From Acidisarcina sp. (lineage in GTDB: Bacteria > Acidobacteriota > Terriglobia > Terriglobales > Acidobacteriaceae): a DNA stretch of 64,000 bases. How positions within the stretch are numbered: the stretch's first letter is position 1; every line of letters begins with the position of its first letter. The notes beneath the pieces were generated by a model. It did no database searches. It was not told the DNA's origin and was given only the letters and a program-made list of their open reading frames with translations. The translations under genes and the position numbers were made by a program. Location: assembly GCA_035539175.1 (NCBI GenBank), contig DATLIY010000012.1, forward strand, positions 32,846 to 96,845, given 5' to 3'. This document shows positions 27,018 to 35,920 of the stretch, one piece after another.

Positions 27018-28325
27018 TTATCTCTCTGCGACCAGATCAAGCAGGTCAAAGAACTCGGGGAAGGAGATAGCGGCGCACTCGGCACCGTGGATGCGGGTTT
27101 CGCCCTTCGCCCTCAAGGCAGCGACGGCAAAGGCCATGGCGATCCGATGATCTCCGCCGGAGTTGATCTCAGCACCCTGCAACTGCTGTCCACCGGGCAC
27201 GTCCAGGCCATCCTCGAATTCCTCCACATCGGCACCCATCGCGCGAAGATTGGTAGCCATGAGAGCGATGCGGTCCGACTCCTTGACGCGCAACTCGCGG
27301 GCGTCCCTGATGCGGATTCCCCCGCGGGTATATGGCGCAATGGCGGCAAGCACGGGCAGTTCATCGATGAGCTGTGCGGCGAGCGCGCCGGAGATGGTGG
27401 TTGATCCCAATCCCTGGCTGGGAGCGGTGAGCTGTACCGTGCCTATCAGTTCGCCTTGCTTCTCTTCGAGATTGAGGACGCTGATGCGCGCACCCAGCGA
27501 AGTGAGCACATCGAGGAGGGTTGCGCGGGTGGGATTCAGGCCCAGGCCGTCAAAGACCAGATTCGACCCCGGGAAGAGAGCGGCTGCGCAGAGAAAGAAG
27601 GCTGCCGACGATAGATCGCCAGGAACGGTGGCGCTGATGCCGGTTAAAGACTGGCCACCGGCAATCGAGACTGCATCCGCGGTTCGGGTGAGCTCGGCTC
27701 CAAAGGCGCGCAGCGCGAGTTCGCCATGGTCGCGGGTGCGAACGGCTTCGCGCAGGGTGGTGGTTCCGGCGGCCTGCAATCCGGCGAAGAGTACGGCGGT
27801 CTTGACCTGGGCGCTGGGCACAGGAGTGGTGTAGTCAATGGCGGTGAGCTTGCGGCCCGTGATGGTGATGGGCGCATGTCCTTCGGTGAGAGCGATCTCC
27901 GCGCCCATCTGCGACAGGGGCTTGCGCACGCGCTCCATGGGCCGTTTGCTGAGGGATGCGTCTCCGATCAGGGTAAAGCGATCTTCCTGTCCGGCGAGCA
28001 GGCCGGAGAGCATGCGCATGGTCGAGCCGGAGTTGCCGCAATCGAGCGCACCAGCCGGGGCAACCAGTTTTCCGCCAGTTCCGTGAATCTCGATCGAATC
28101 CCCGGCACTGGTTATGCTTGCGCCCAGCGCTTCAGCGCAGCCCAGGCTGCTGGCGCAATCGGCGCCGGTTGAGAAGTTACGCAGACGGGTCGTTCCCCCG
28201 GCGAAGGCCGCCAGCAGGGCATAGCGGTGGGAGATACTCTTGTCGCCGGGCAGACGAAGGCTGCCGACGAGGTTTCGCGCGGGCGCGACGGTCCTTGTGC
28301 TCGTGTGTGTGGCTGCGGTATCCAA
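27018..28325 (-). CDS. aroA: 3-phosphoshikimate 1-carboxyvinyltransferase (EPSP synthase)
   Basis: Sixth step of the shikimate pathway, joining PEP and shikimate-3-phosphate. The 435-aa protein has LPGDKSISHRYALLAAFAGG, DCGNSGSTMRMLSGLLAG, the PEP-binding RVKESDRIALMATNLRAMG and GDHRIAMAFAVAALRA. The start is TTG 28325 with CCGGAG just upstream. The glyphosate-contact segment reads GNSGSTMR; with methionine after the threonine this looks more like the class II type, but I cannot assign class firmly. It lies 55 bp after the SpoIIE-type phosphatase gene on the same strand. Confidence 0.97.
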   Translation of the reverse strand: MDTAATHTSTRTVAPARNLVGSLRLPGDKSISHRYALLAAFAGGTTRLRNFSTGADCASSLGCAEALGASITSAGDSIEIHGTGGKLVAPAGALDCGNSGSTMRMLSGLLAGQEDRFTLIGDASLSKRPMERVRKPLSQMGAEIALTEGHAPITITGRKLTAIDYTTPVPSAQVKTAVLFAGLQAAGTTTLREAVRTRDHGELALRAFGAELTRTADAVSIAGGQSLTGISATVPGDLSSAAFFLCAAALFPGSNLVFDGLGLNPTRATLLDVLTSLGARISVLNLEEKQGELIGTVQLTAPSQGLGSTTISGALAAQLIDELPVLAAIAPYTRGGIRIRDARELRVKESDRIALMATNLRAMGADVEEFEDGLDVPGGQQLQGAEINSGGDHRIAMAFAVAALRAKGETRIHGAECAAISFPEFFDLLDLVAER

Positions 28326-28380
28326 TGGGTCTCCGGAAACTATTTTCTCTATCCTATCGCGTCCGGCCTATCGCGTCTGG

Positions 28381-30258
28381 TCAGGGATTGAGGACGCGGA
28401 GGATCACCAGGGTCTCATCGTCAAAGTGATCGACGTCGCCCTGAAAGCTGACCAGCTCGTTGAGTATCGCGTCCGCCAGTTCCCCAACGGGTTTTCGCTG
28501 ATTCTTTCGCACAACGGAGATCAGCCGGTCGTTGCCGAACATTTCTCCGCTGGAGTTCTGCGCGTCGACGATGCCGTCGCTGAAGAAGATGATCGAATCT
28601 CCGGGTTGGGTGGATAGGCTGAACTCCTCATACTGAACGTTGGGAAACATGCCCAGCGGGAAGCCTTCAGCGAGGATAGTGGTCACCTCATCGGAGCGGC
28701 AGAAGAGAGGTTGCACCGCTCCAGCATTGGCGAGCTGAAGGGTCTGGTTGGAGTCGTTCCACACCGCGTAGACCATGGAGACGTACTGCGATTCCAGTCG
28801 CCGCTCCTGCAGGGCATCGTTCAATGTTTGCAGCATCCGCGAAGGGGAGAGCTGCTGGATTGCGGCCGCGCGCATGATGCCGCTGACCAGTGCCGCGAAG
28901 AGGGCTGCGGGCGCTGCCTTGCCGCTTACGTCGCCAAGCGCAATTCCGCTGCGATCGGAGTCGTACGGCAAAAAGTCGTAGAGGTCTCCTCCGATGGTTC
29001 GCGCGGGCAGGAAACGGGCTGCGTATTCTGCATGCGCCTGTTTGGGCCGTACCGGGGGCAGCAGGCGCAACTGAACTTCGCGGGCCATGGCAAGATCGCG
29101 CTCCAGACGCTGCTCCTGCCGTGCGACTCTCTGGTAGAGGCGCGCATTCATGATGGCAATGGCAATCTGCGCGGCCAGTGTAACCAGGGTGCGCTCATGC
29201 TCTTCGTTGAAGTAGTTGGTGCGCGTATGCTCGAGGTCGAGGACGCCGATGATCCTGTTTTTGTAGATCAAAGGCACAACCATCTCAGAACGCGACTCAG
29301 GATTCACCATCACGTAGCGGGGATCTTTTCTTACATCGCCGACGTTGATCAGCTTGCGCTCGGCGATGGCGGCGCCTACCAGTCCCCGGTTGGACGGCAC
29401 GGGGGCGAGATCAGGATTGGGTTCCCCGAAGCGCGTGGAATAGCGGATTTCCAGTATGTCTTCCTGCTCGTTCAATAGCAGGATCGTGAACATCTGGTAA
29501 TCCATGACGCGGCGGAGCAGTTGCCCGACCTTCTCCAGCAGAGTGTCGAGGTTAAGGATGGAGGTCAGCTCCCGGCTGATTTCGTTCAAAACCGCGAGCG
29601 TTTGCGCCTGGCGGGAGGCACGGGTGTACAGGCGCGCATTTTCAATCGCCTGTCCGATGCGCGACGCGGTCAGCATAAGCATGCGCTGGTGCTCCGGCCG
29701 AAAATAGCCGACCTGCTCGGACTGGATATCGATGACGCCAATGACGCGATTCTTGACGATCAGCGGTACGGCGAGTTCGGAGCGAACATCGGGATTGGCA
29801 TTGATGTAGTTCTCCGCCTTGGTTACGTCGTTCAGCATGACGGGTTCGCGGCGCTGGGCTGCTTCGCCCACAACTCCTTTTCCCATGCGGATGCGCAGAC
29901 GCTCCACTTCCGGTGTGTGGCCGATTTGGAAGCGCATGCGAAGGTCGTTGGTGCGGTCGTTCAACAGCAGGATGGCGAAGATGCGGTAGTCGATCACCGC
30001 GCGGACGAGATCGGCGGTGCGGAGGAAGAGAGTCTGCAGATCCAGCGTGGTGTTGAGCGCATCGGCCAGTTGCATCAGGAAGTCAACTTGCACGGGATCG
30101 ACACGCGCCGGTGCGGCGTTCAGCGTTGCCGCGGACGAGGGACGATAGTCACCTTCAAATGTATCTGGGCCGGCCGCCTCCTGCGAAGGAGGTGGAGCAG
30201 GAGCCGAATCTTTCTTTTTTTCGTGTGACTGGGGCATAGATGTCGCGGAAGCCATCAT
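28381..30258 (-). CDS. GAF-GAF-SpoIIE protein phosphatase
   Basis: Putative sensor serine phosphatase of about 625 aa. After a Pro/Ala-rich N-terminal tail (to about residue 55), two GAF domains follow (about 60-220 and 230-390), each with the pattern NRVIGVIDIQSEQVGYF or NRIIGVLDLEHTRTNYF. A helical linker (QEQRLERDLAMAREVQLRLLP) leads to a SpoIIE/RsbU PP2C-like domain with metal aspartates in GGDLYDF and GDVSGKAAPAALF and the late FFSDGIVDAQN. No transmembrane segment was seen, so it is cytosolic. By family it would dephosphorylate an anti-anti-sigma factor, but none is adjacent. ATG 30258 or the nearby ATG/GTG codons are all possible starts. Confidence 0.92.
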   Translation of the reverse strand: MMASATSMPQSHEKKKDSAPAPPPSQEAAGPDTFEGDYRPSSAATLNAAPARVDPVQVDFLMQLADALNTTLDLQTLFLRTADLVRAVIDYRIFAILLLNDRTNDLRMRFQIGHTPEVERLRIRMGKGVVGEAAQRREPVMLNDVTKAENYINANPDVRSELAVPLIVKNRVIGVIDIQSEQVGYFRPEHQRMLMLTASRIGQAIENARLYTRASRQAQTLAVLNEISRELTSILNLDTLLEKVGQLLRRVMDYQMFTILLLNEQEDILEIRYSTRFGEPNPDLAPVPSNRGLVGAAIAERKLINVGDVRKDPRYVMVNPESRSEMVVPLIYKNRIIGVLDLEHTRTNYFNEEHERTLVTLAAQIAIAIMNARLYQRVARQEQRLERDLAMAREVQLRLLPPVRPKQAHAEYAARFLPARTIGGDLYDFLPYDSDRSGIALGDVSGKAAPAALFAALVSGIMRAAAIQQLSPSRMLQTLNDALQERRLESQYVSMVYAVWNDSNQTLQLANAGAVQPLFCRSDEVTTILAEGFPLGMFPNVQYEEFSLSTQPGDSIIFFSDGIVDAQNSSGEMFGNDRLISVVRKNQRKPVGELADAILNELVSFQGDVDHFDDETLVILRVLNP

Positions 30259-30387
30259 AGAGCATTCCACTTCTGCTGCGTTGTGTCAGTGGGAAACTGC
30301 GGCTTATCTTAAGCGGAAGTATGTATTGGATGTCTAGAGGGATGTCCAGGAATCGAGCACCCCCATACACCGGGTTCGAAGGCGGCT

Positions 30388-32370
30388 CTAGTCCGCCTCG
30401 GCACGTTTGAAAGGCGTTTGCAGATACTTGCGGGCTTCGTTCAGGGCGCCCTGGGTGTTGTCGTTGGTCTGCACGGCCTGGCGGTATTCATTCACGGCGC
30501 GGTCTCGCTGTCCGGTTACGTCGAAGATCTTGCCTAGCTGAATATGGCTCCAGACTTCGGTCCACTTGGGGTCGTCGTCTCCACGTAGCGCGTCGCGGTA
30601 GGCATTTGCCGAAGCCTGATAGTTACGCTGGGTAAAGAGGACCTCGCCCACCCGATAGCTGGCAAGGGAGCTGTTGGGGTTGGCGGCAAGAGCCTTCTGA
30701 TACTCGGCGAGTGCGTCGGCGAAGTTGCCCTGGGCGACCATCTGCTGTCCGCGAAGGATGGAGACGCGAACCTGCATGTCGGGGGAGTTTTTGAGCACCC
30801 AGCTTTGCGGATCGATGGTGATGCGGCGAGGGCGGCCGAAGGTATCCACGATATATTGCGAATCCGTGCCAACCACCTCTATCCGTTTGGTCTCCGTCTT
30901 CCCGTCGGTATCAATGCGCAGTTCTACCGGCATGCGGAAGAGGTCTAGATCCTGATTGATCTGTCCTATGGTGCGGAAGCCCTTGTTGCTGCCAAGACGA
31001 TAGACCGTGTACTTATTGGTGAATAAAGGTGCGCCGGTGCCATCGAGCCACTGGGCGAAGAACGGCGTGAGGGTCTCCCCGGACTGTGTCTCCGCGACCT
31101 TGATCAGATCCGAGGTGCGAACCGGTTGCCCGGTGAACTGCGACAGAGTGCCGCGGAGGATCTTCTTAAAGTTGTCGTCTCCCACCTCCCAGCGAAGCAT
31201 GTGGAAGACCATGGCGCCTTTTTCAAGCGTCATGGATTGAAACTCCGGCGAGAACGGGGAGAGGCGGCCCGCAGTAGAGAGCGGAATCGTGTCGTATGCC
31301 AGTGCCCCGGCGGAAACATCCTGCACGGCGGCGGAGAGCGCGCTCTTACCGGAGGCATCCTCAAGGTACATCAGCTCTCCGTAACGCGACATGCCATTGG
31401 TGATCCATGCATCGTTGAGGGAAGCCGGGCTTACCTCGCTGCCCCACCACTGATGCGCGATGGTGTTGGCGAGCAGGCGGGAGTTGGACTTGTCCGCGAT
31501 GCGGTTGCCTGCGATGGCGGCAATCTCCGGAGCCCAGGTGGCGGGAACGGTATCGTTCGGCAGCTCGACGATGTTGAGACGGCTGGATTGGAGATTGCCG
31601 AAGGTGTCGGTGAAGAAGGCAAATTCCTTGTTCGCGGTCTGAGCATAGTCCGCCGCGCTTTGCTGGTGAGCGGCAGTGGTATAGACGCGGATATTTGTGC
31701 TGCCTGCGACTGCAACCGGCTCCTCAAATTTGCCCGCGATGATGGTTCCGGGGAAGCCTGGCTTGCTCCAGACAAAGTCGAATTGCCGGCCCTTGGGGGT
31801 GGTCAGCGGACCTCCGGTGCCGCCGCTTCCGATGACTCGATATCCGGCGGGAACGCGGATATGCATCTCCGCCGTGAAGCGGTTGGTCATGAAGCCGGTC
31901 ATGGGAAACCAGCGGCCAGGATAGAGAAGATAGCTGATGGGATCGCCGATGGTGGTGAGCTTGAGTCCCTCGACCGGTCCATCTTCCTGTCCGCTGAGGG
32001 TGCCATCATACTGGAAGGTATAGGTGACGGTCTGGCCCTTCTGCAGCGGCACACGCGGAGCGATGCGGATAGTGGAGTCCTGACCCCGTTCGCCCGAGAG
32101 AGCGGTGCTGCTGGATCCTTCTGTGACCTTATTCACCTTGAGCGCGTTGTGCAGTTGGAAGACAACCGTGTCGGCGGTCTCGAGCGCGGTAAAGTTCACG
32201 CGGGCCGTCGCCGTGAGGTGGTGAGAGACCGGGTCAAGATCCGCGTCGATGACGTAACCGTTGATCTGGAAGTTTGGCTTTTCGGCAGCAAGTAAGGGTG
32301 CTGCGAGCGCGAGCAGCACGATGGCCATGGCAGAGATCCGTATCAAAAAAGAAAACCCGCGGGCTTGCAT
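30388..32370 (-). CDS. Degenerate M1-peptidase-like protein with C-terminal TPRs
   Basis: Exported protein of about 660 aa. A signal peptide (IRISAMAIVLLALAAPLLAAE) precedes a beta-rich N-domain and an M1 (gluzincin) region. The zinc-binding HExxH helix reads N302-T-I-A-H306 before QWWG, so the first histidine and catalytic glutamate are lost. The glutamate expected 19 residues after the second histidine is N325 (WITNGMSRY). No GAMEN exopeptidase motif is visible. The last 110 residues carry TPR-like repeats (NFADALAEYQKALAANP, NYQASANAYRDAL, DRAVNEYRQAV). It appears to be a pseudoenzyme with binding or scaffold roles. ATG 32370 was chosen by the signal peptide; an extension to 32529 is open. 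It follows lpxB on the same strand. Confidence 0.82.
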   Translation of the reverse strand: MQARGFSFLIRISAMAIVLLALAAPLLAAEKPNFQINGYVIDADLDPVSHHLTATARVNFTALETADTVVFQLHNALKVNKVTEGSSSTALSGERGQDSTIRIAPRVPLQKGQTVTYTFQYDGTLSGQEDGPVEGLKLTTIGDPISYLLYPGRWFPMTGFMTNRFTAEMHIRVPAGYRVIGSGGTGGPLTTPKGRQFDFVWSKPGFPGTIIAGKFEEPVAVAGSTNIRVYTTAAHQQSAADYAQTANKEFAFFTDTFGNLQSSRLNIVELPNDTVPATWAPEIAAIAGNRIADKSNSRLLANTIAHQWWGSEVSPASLNDAWITNGMSRYGELMYLEDASGKSALSAAVQDVSAGALAYDTIPLSTAGRLSPFSPEFQSMTLEKGAMVFHMLRWEVGDDNFKKILRGTLSQFTGQPVRTSDLIKVAETQSGETLTPFFAQWLDGTGAPLFTNKYTVYRLGSNKGFRTIGQINQDLDLFRMPVELRIDTDGKTETKRIEVVGTDSQYIVDTFGRPRRITIDPQSWVLKNSPDMQVRVSILRGQQMVAQGNFADALAEYQKALAANPNSSLASYRVGEVLFTQRNYQASANAYRDALRGDDDPKWTEVWSHIQLGKIFDVTGQRDRAVNEYRQAVQTNDNTQGALNEARKYLQTPFKRAEAD

Positions 32371-32534
32371 AGGATCAACGTTCCCCGTATTTCGTTTCAT
32401 TCGACTGCTGGAGCAATTCCGCTTCTGCTGCGCTATGGCCATCATGGAAAAGTGCGGCTCTTCTTTAGGAGAGCGCTGCGCCGGTCCTGGCTGCGTTGCA
32501 CAGAGTTGAAGTGGAGTTGCTTTCGTCATCTTGA

Positions 32535-33725
32535 CTAAATCGGAACTGAGTTGTGAGAAATTCTTTGCGCCACCTGCAATGTGATGCCAGCAGCGCGATC
32601 GATGGCCGTTTCCGTTGCCGAGCGGCCGGCGTGCAACATCTGCGAGACCTGCTTCAGGTCGTTCTGCATTTTACCGCGAGCCGTCTCATCGGCCATCAAC
32701 CTGCGGAGATGGGAGACAACATTGCTCGCGTTGAAATCGTGCTGGATGAGCTCGGGAACGACGGCGCGGCCGGCCACCAGGTTGACCATGGCCACGAAGG
32801 GGACCGAAACAATATGGCGGACGACCGCATAGGTTGCCGCGGAGACGCGATAGACGACCAGGAACGGATTGCCGATCAGAGCTGCCTCAATGGTTGCGGT
32901 ACCGCTGGCGACAACACTTGCACGCGCATGGTAGAGGGCAGCCCGGGCATCTTTTACCAGGGTGATGCGGGGCGCCTTTCCGCTGCCGCGGCCAGATGGC
33001 GGAGCTATGCTCTCACGAATTCCCGCAATGTGCCTTGGATCCAGCGTTGCGGCGAGAGGCAGCAGAAACTCGCAATCCAGGTTGAGGGCGTCTGCGGCCT
33101 TCTTGATCTCCGGGAGGTTCAGACGGATCTCCTTGTCGCGGCTGCCGGGCAAGAGGGCAACCCAATCTTTGGACGCGTCCAATCCGTATTGGGCAGCAAA
33201 CGCACTTCGAGAGATGGTGGGCAGCGGAAGGTCGGCGAGGGGATGCCCGACGTACGTGGCCTCCACGCCGCGGTCGCGGTAGAAGGTCTCTTCAAAGGGA
33301 AAGATGACAAGCATGCGGCCGACATAACGCTCCACCTGCCTGATGCGGCGTTTTTTCCATGCCCAGAGCTGGGGGCTGACGAAGTATACGACCGGAATGC
33401 CGAGCCGATGGAGGTCCCGCGCGAGCCGCAAATGAAAGCCTGGATAATCGATCAGCACAGCCACATCAGGCGGGGTCTCGCGCAGGCTCTGCAGGATGCG
33501 CCGGTATTGGCGATAGATGTGAGGCAGGTGGCGGACGACCTCGGCCAGGCCCATGACAGCCATCTCTTCGGAGCGCACGATGCGGCGGCAGCCGAGGTCT
33601 TCCATGCGCTTGCCGCCCATGCCAAAGACTTCGACGGCAGGGTCGATCTTTCGCAGCGCCTCGATGAACATCGCTCCGTAGCGTTCGCCGCTGGCTTCAC
33701 CGGCTGAGAGGAATATTCGCGGCAT
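32535..33725 (-). CDS. lpxB: Lipid-A-disaccharide synthase
   Basis: Glycosyltransferase family 19 enzyme that joins UDP-diacylglucosamine and lipid X to form the lipid A disaccharide at the inner membrane. The 396-aa protein starts MPRIFLSAGEASGERYGA, the family N-terminus, and contains VFGMGGKRMEDLGC, VLIDYPGFHLRLAR, YFVSPQLWAWKKRRI, YVGHPLAD, LLPGSRDKEI, ASGTATIEAALIGNPFLVVYR and VPELIQ. ATG 33725 lies 5 bp after the ABC exporter stop, so the two are almost certainly co-transcribed. Its presence shows a diderm cell with LPS. Confidence 0.97.
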   Translation of the reverse strand: MPRIFLSAGEASGERYGAMFIEALRKIDPAVEVFGMGGKRMEDLGCRRIVRSEEMAVMGLAEVVRHLPHIYRQYRRILQSLRETPPDVAVLIDYPGFHLRLARDLHRLGIPVVYFVSPQLWAWKKRRIRQVERYVGRMLVIFPFEETFYRDRGVEATYVGHPLADLPLPTISRSAFAAQYGLDASKDWVALLPGSRDKEIRLNLPEIKKAADALNLDCEFLLPLAATLDPRHIAGIRESIAPPSGRGSGKAPRITLVKDARAALYHARASVVASGTATIEAALIGNPFLVVYRVSAATYAVVRHIVSVPFVAMVNLVAGRAVVPELIQHDFNASNVVSHLRRLMADETARGKMQNDLKQVSQMLHAGRSATETAIDRAAGITLQVAQRISHNSVPI

Positions 33726-33730
33726 GGCCC

Positions 33731-35692
33731 TTAGCCAATCCCGCTGGCGAGCGATTCGCGCAGGACGGTCGACGGGTGTGTCTCCGGCAGCTCCTGATCC
33801 TTGTACTGGAGCTGGTAGAGCTTCCAATAGATGCCGTGGCGGGAGAGCAGCTCCTGATGGGTGCCCATCTCGCGGAGTTGGCCTTTGTGCATGACCAGGA
33901 TCTGATTCGCGCGCTGCACGGTGGAGAGGCGATGGGCGATTACGACCGAGGTGCGTCCCTGCACCATCCGCTCCAGCGCGGATCGCACGCGCAGCTCCGT
34001 ATCCGTATCGACGCTGGAGGTGGCTTCGTCGAGGATGAGGATTCGCGGATTGTGAGCGAGCGCGCGGGCAAAGTTGATGAGCTGCTTCTGTCCCGTGGAG
34101 AGGCTGTTGCCGCGTTCGTGGACCGGCTCCTCAAAGCCGCTGGGCAACCCTGAGATGAAGTCGAGGACGTTAACGTCATCCGCTGCGCGGCGCATCTGCT
34201 CGTCGGTGATCCAGGCAGTGCCGAGGCGGATGTTGTCGGCAATCGTTCCGCTGAAGAGGAAGGGATCCTGAAGCACGACGCCGAATTGCTGGCGGAGAGC
34301 GGTCAGGGCATGCTCGCGGACATCCAATCCATTGATGAGAACGCTGCCGTGCTGCACATCGTAAAAGCGCATCATCAGGCTGATGATGGTTGTTTTTCCG
34401 GCGCCGGTGTGGCCGACGATGGCCGCCGTCTGGCCGGGCTCAATGACGAAGGAAACGTCTTTCAGTATCCACTCGATTTCGCTGCCGAGCGCGGCGAGCT
34501 CATCCGTGGTAGCCACGGCGATCTGCGCTTCCTGCTCGGGAGTGAGCTTCTGATAGGTAAACCAGACGTGGCGGAACTCGACGCGGGAGCTGCCGTCGCC
34601 CGGTTGCGGGTGCTCGGGATCCACCACTTGCGGCGGCGTATCCAGCAGCTTGAAGATGCGTTCGCTGGCCGCCATGGCCGCCTGCAGGATGTTGTACTTC
34701 TCGCTCAGGTCCTGAATGGGGCGGAAGAAACGCTGTGCGTATTGAATGAAGGCTACGAGGACGCCGAGTTGAACGGTATTCCGCAGGACTCCATTCCCGC
34801 CCCGCCAGATCACCAGGGCAATGGCTATGGAGCTGAGGACCTCAACCGCCGGGTAGTAGAGCGCGTAGGCGAGGATCGTGTCCTTGAAGGCGACCATGTG
34901 GTCGTTATTCACCCTCTCGAATGCCTCGTAGGAGCGCTTCTGGCGGTTGAAGAGCTGTACGATGCTCATGCCGCTGACATGTTCCTGGGTATAGGAGTTG
35001 ATGCGGGCAATGGCATGGCGGACGCGGCGGTAAGACTCGCGGACATGCTTGCGGAACAGCCGTGTGACGAGAAGGATGAAGGGCAGCACGGCAAAGGTGA
35101 CCAGAGCCAGCCACCAGCTCATGCGCAGCATGATGAAGACGATGCCCAGCAGGACGAAGGTGTCCTCAAAAATGGAAAAGACGCCTGCGGTGAACATTTC
35201 ATTGAGCGCATCCACATCGCCGGTTAGCCGGGTGACAAGGCGCCCGACCGGGTTGCGATCGAAGAAGCCGATGTGCATCCGCTGAAGATGGCGGAAGATC
35301 TGGCTGCGCATGTCGAACATGACCTTCTGCCCGGTCCACTGCATCAGGTAGGTCTGCACAAACTCCAGCCCATAACTCATGATCAACGAGCCGAGATAGA
35401 TGGCGGCAAGCTGGCTGATGCCATGGACAGGGTTGGAACTGAGGCGCCGGGTGAACCAGTTGAGGTGAGTCGTCGGCCTGGAGGTCAAGTATAGATCGAC
35501 TGCGATCTTCATCAGGAAGGGGCCGATCACGTCAAAGAAAGCCTTGAGGAAGACCGCGGTCAGCGATACGATGGCCTGCCATTTATAGGGACGCAGGTAG
35601 GTAACGAGCCGGCGCATCAACCGGCTGTCGTAAGCCTTGCCCGCTACATCGTCGTCCTGATGGGAATCTTTGCGCTTCTTCTCTTCAGACAT
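33731..35692 (-). CDS. ABC exporter, fused permease and ATPase (MsbA-like)
   Basis: A 653-aa half-transporter of the ABCB/MsbA type. Six predicted membrane helices fill residues about 40-370, with the typical RLTGDVDALNEMFTAGVF coupling segment. The ATPase has Walker A GHTGAGKTT, the Q-loop (GVVLQDPFLFSGTI), signature LSTGQKQ, Walker B ILILDEATSSVD and the H-loop (VIAHRLSTV). An insert of about 30 residues (around KLTPEQEAQIAVATTDELAAL) lies before Walker A and is longer than usual. ATG 35692 starts MSEEKKRKD; the open frame upstream to 36181 runs into the divergent hemW region and is not credited. Position directly before lpxB makes a lipid A-core flippase the leading guess, though multidrug export is possible. 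Confidence 0.9.
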   Translation of the reverse strand: MSEEKKRKDSHQDDDVAGKAYDSRLMRRLVTYLRPYKWQAIVSLTAVFLKAFFDVIGPFLMKIAVDLYLTSRPTTHLNWFTRRLSSNPVHGISQLAAIYLGSLIMSYGLEFVQTYLMQWTGQKVMFDMRSQIFRHLQRMHIGFFDRNPVGRLVTRLTGDVDALNEMFTAGVFSIFEDTFVLLGIVFIMLRMSWWLALVTFAVLPFILLVTRLFRKHVRESYRRVRHAIARINSYTQEHVSGMSIVQLFNRQKRSYEAFERVNNDHMVAFKDTILAYALYYPAVEVLSSIAIALVIWRGGNGVLRNTVQLGVLVAFIQYAQRFFRPIQDLSEKYNILQAAMAASERIFKLLDTPPQVVDPEHPQPGDGSSRVEFRHVWFTYQKLTPEQEAQIAVATTDELAALGSEIEWILKDVSFVIEPGQTAAIVGHTGAGKTTIISLMMRFYDVQHGSVLINGLDVREHALTALRQQFGVVLQDPFLFSGTIADNIRLGTAWITDEQMRRAADDVNVLDFISGLPSGFEEPVHERGNSLSTGQKQLINFARALAHNPRILILDEATSSVDTDTELRVRSALERMVQGRTSVVIAHRLSTVQRANQILVMHKGQLREMGTHQELLSRHGIYWKLYQLQYKDQELPETHPSTVLRESLASGIG

Positions 35693-35920
35693 GGTTCCAC
35701 CACCTATTCTACGGTGTGTCCGTTCCATCCTGAATAGCTCTCCTGAAACTGGCGTGTGCCTGCCTCCATAAACTGAACTTGAACCGTGAAAGGACGCTAA
35801 ATCGTCCCTCGCCGCAACCCGCCCAGCGGGACGCGGACTGTGGCTGATTCGCCACATTCGGCAGAGATGCTGGCAGGGCGTGGGAAACGTGGGAAAATAA
35901 AAGACGACACTCCGACAGCC

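Noticed and set aside
31126..32295. 389-codon antisense frame over the M1-like gene
   Set aside because: The opposite strand encodes signal peptide, M1-fold and TPR features; this frame shows none.
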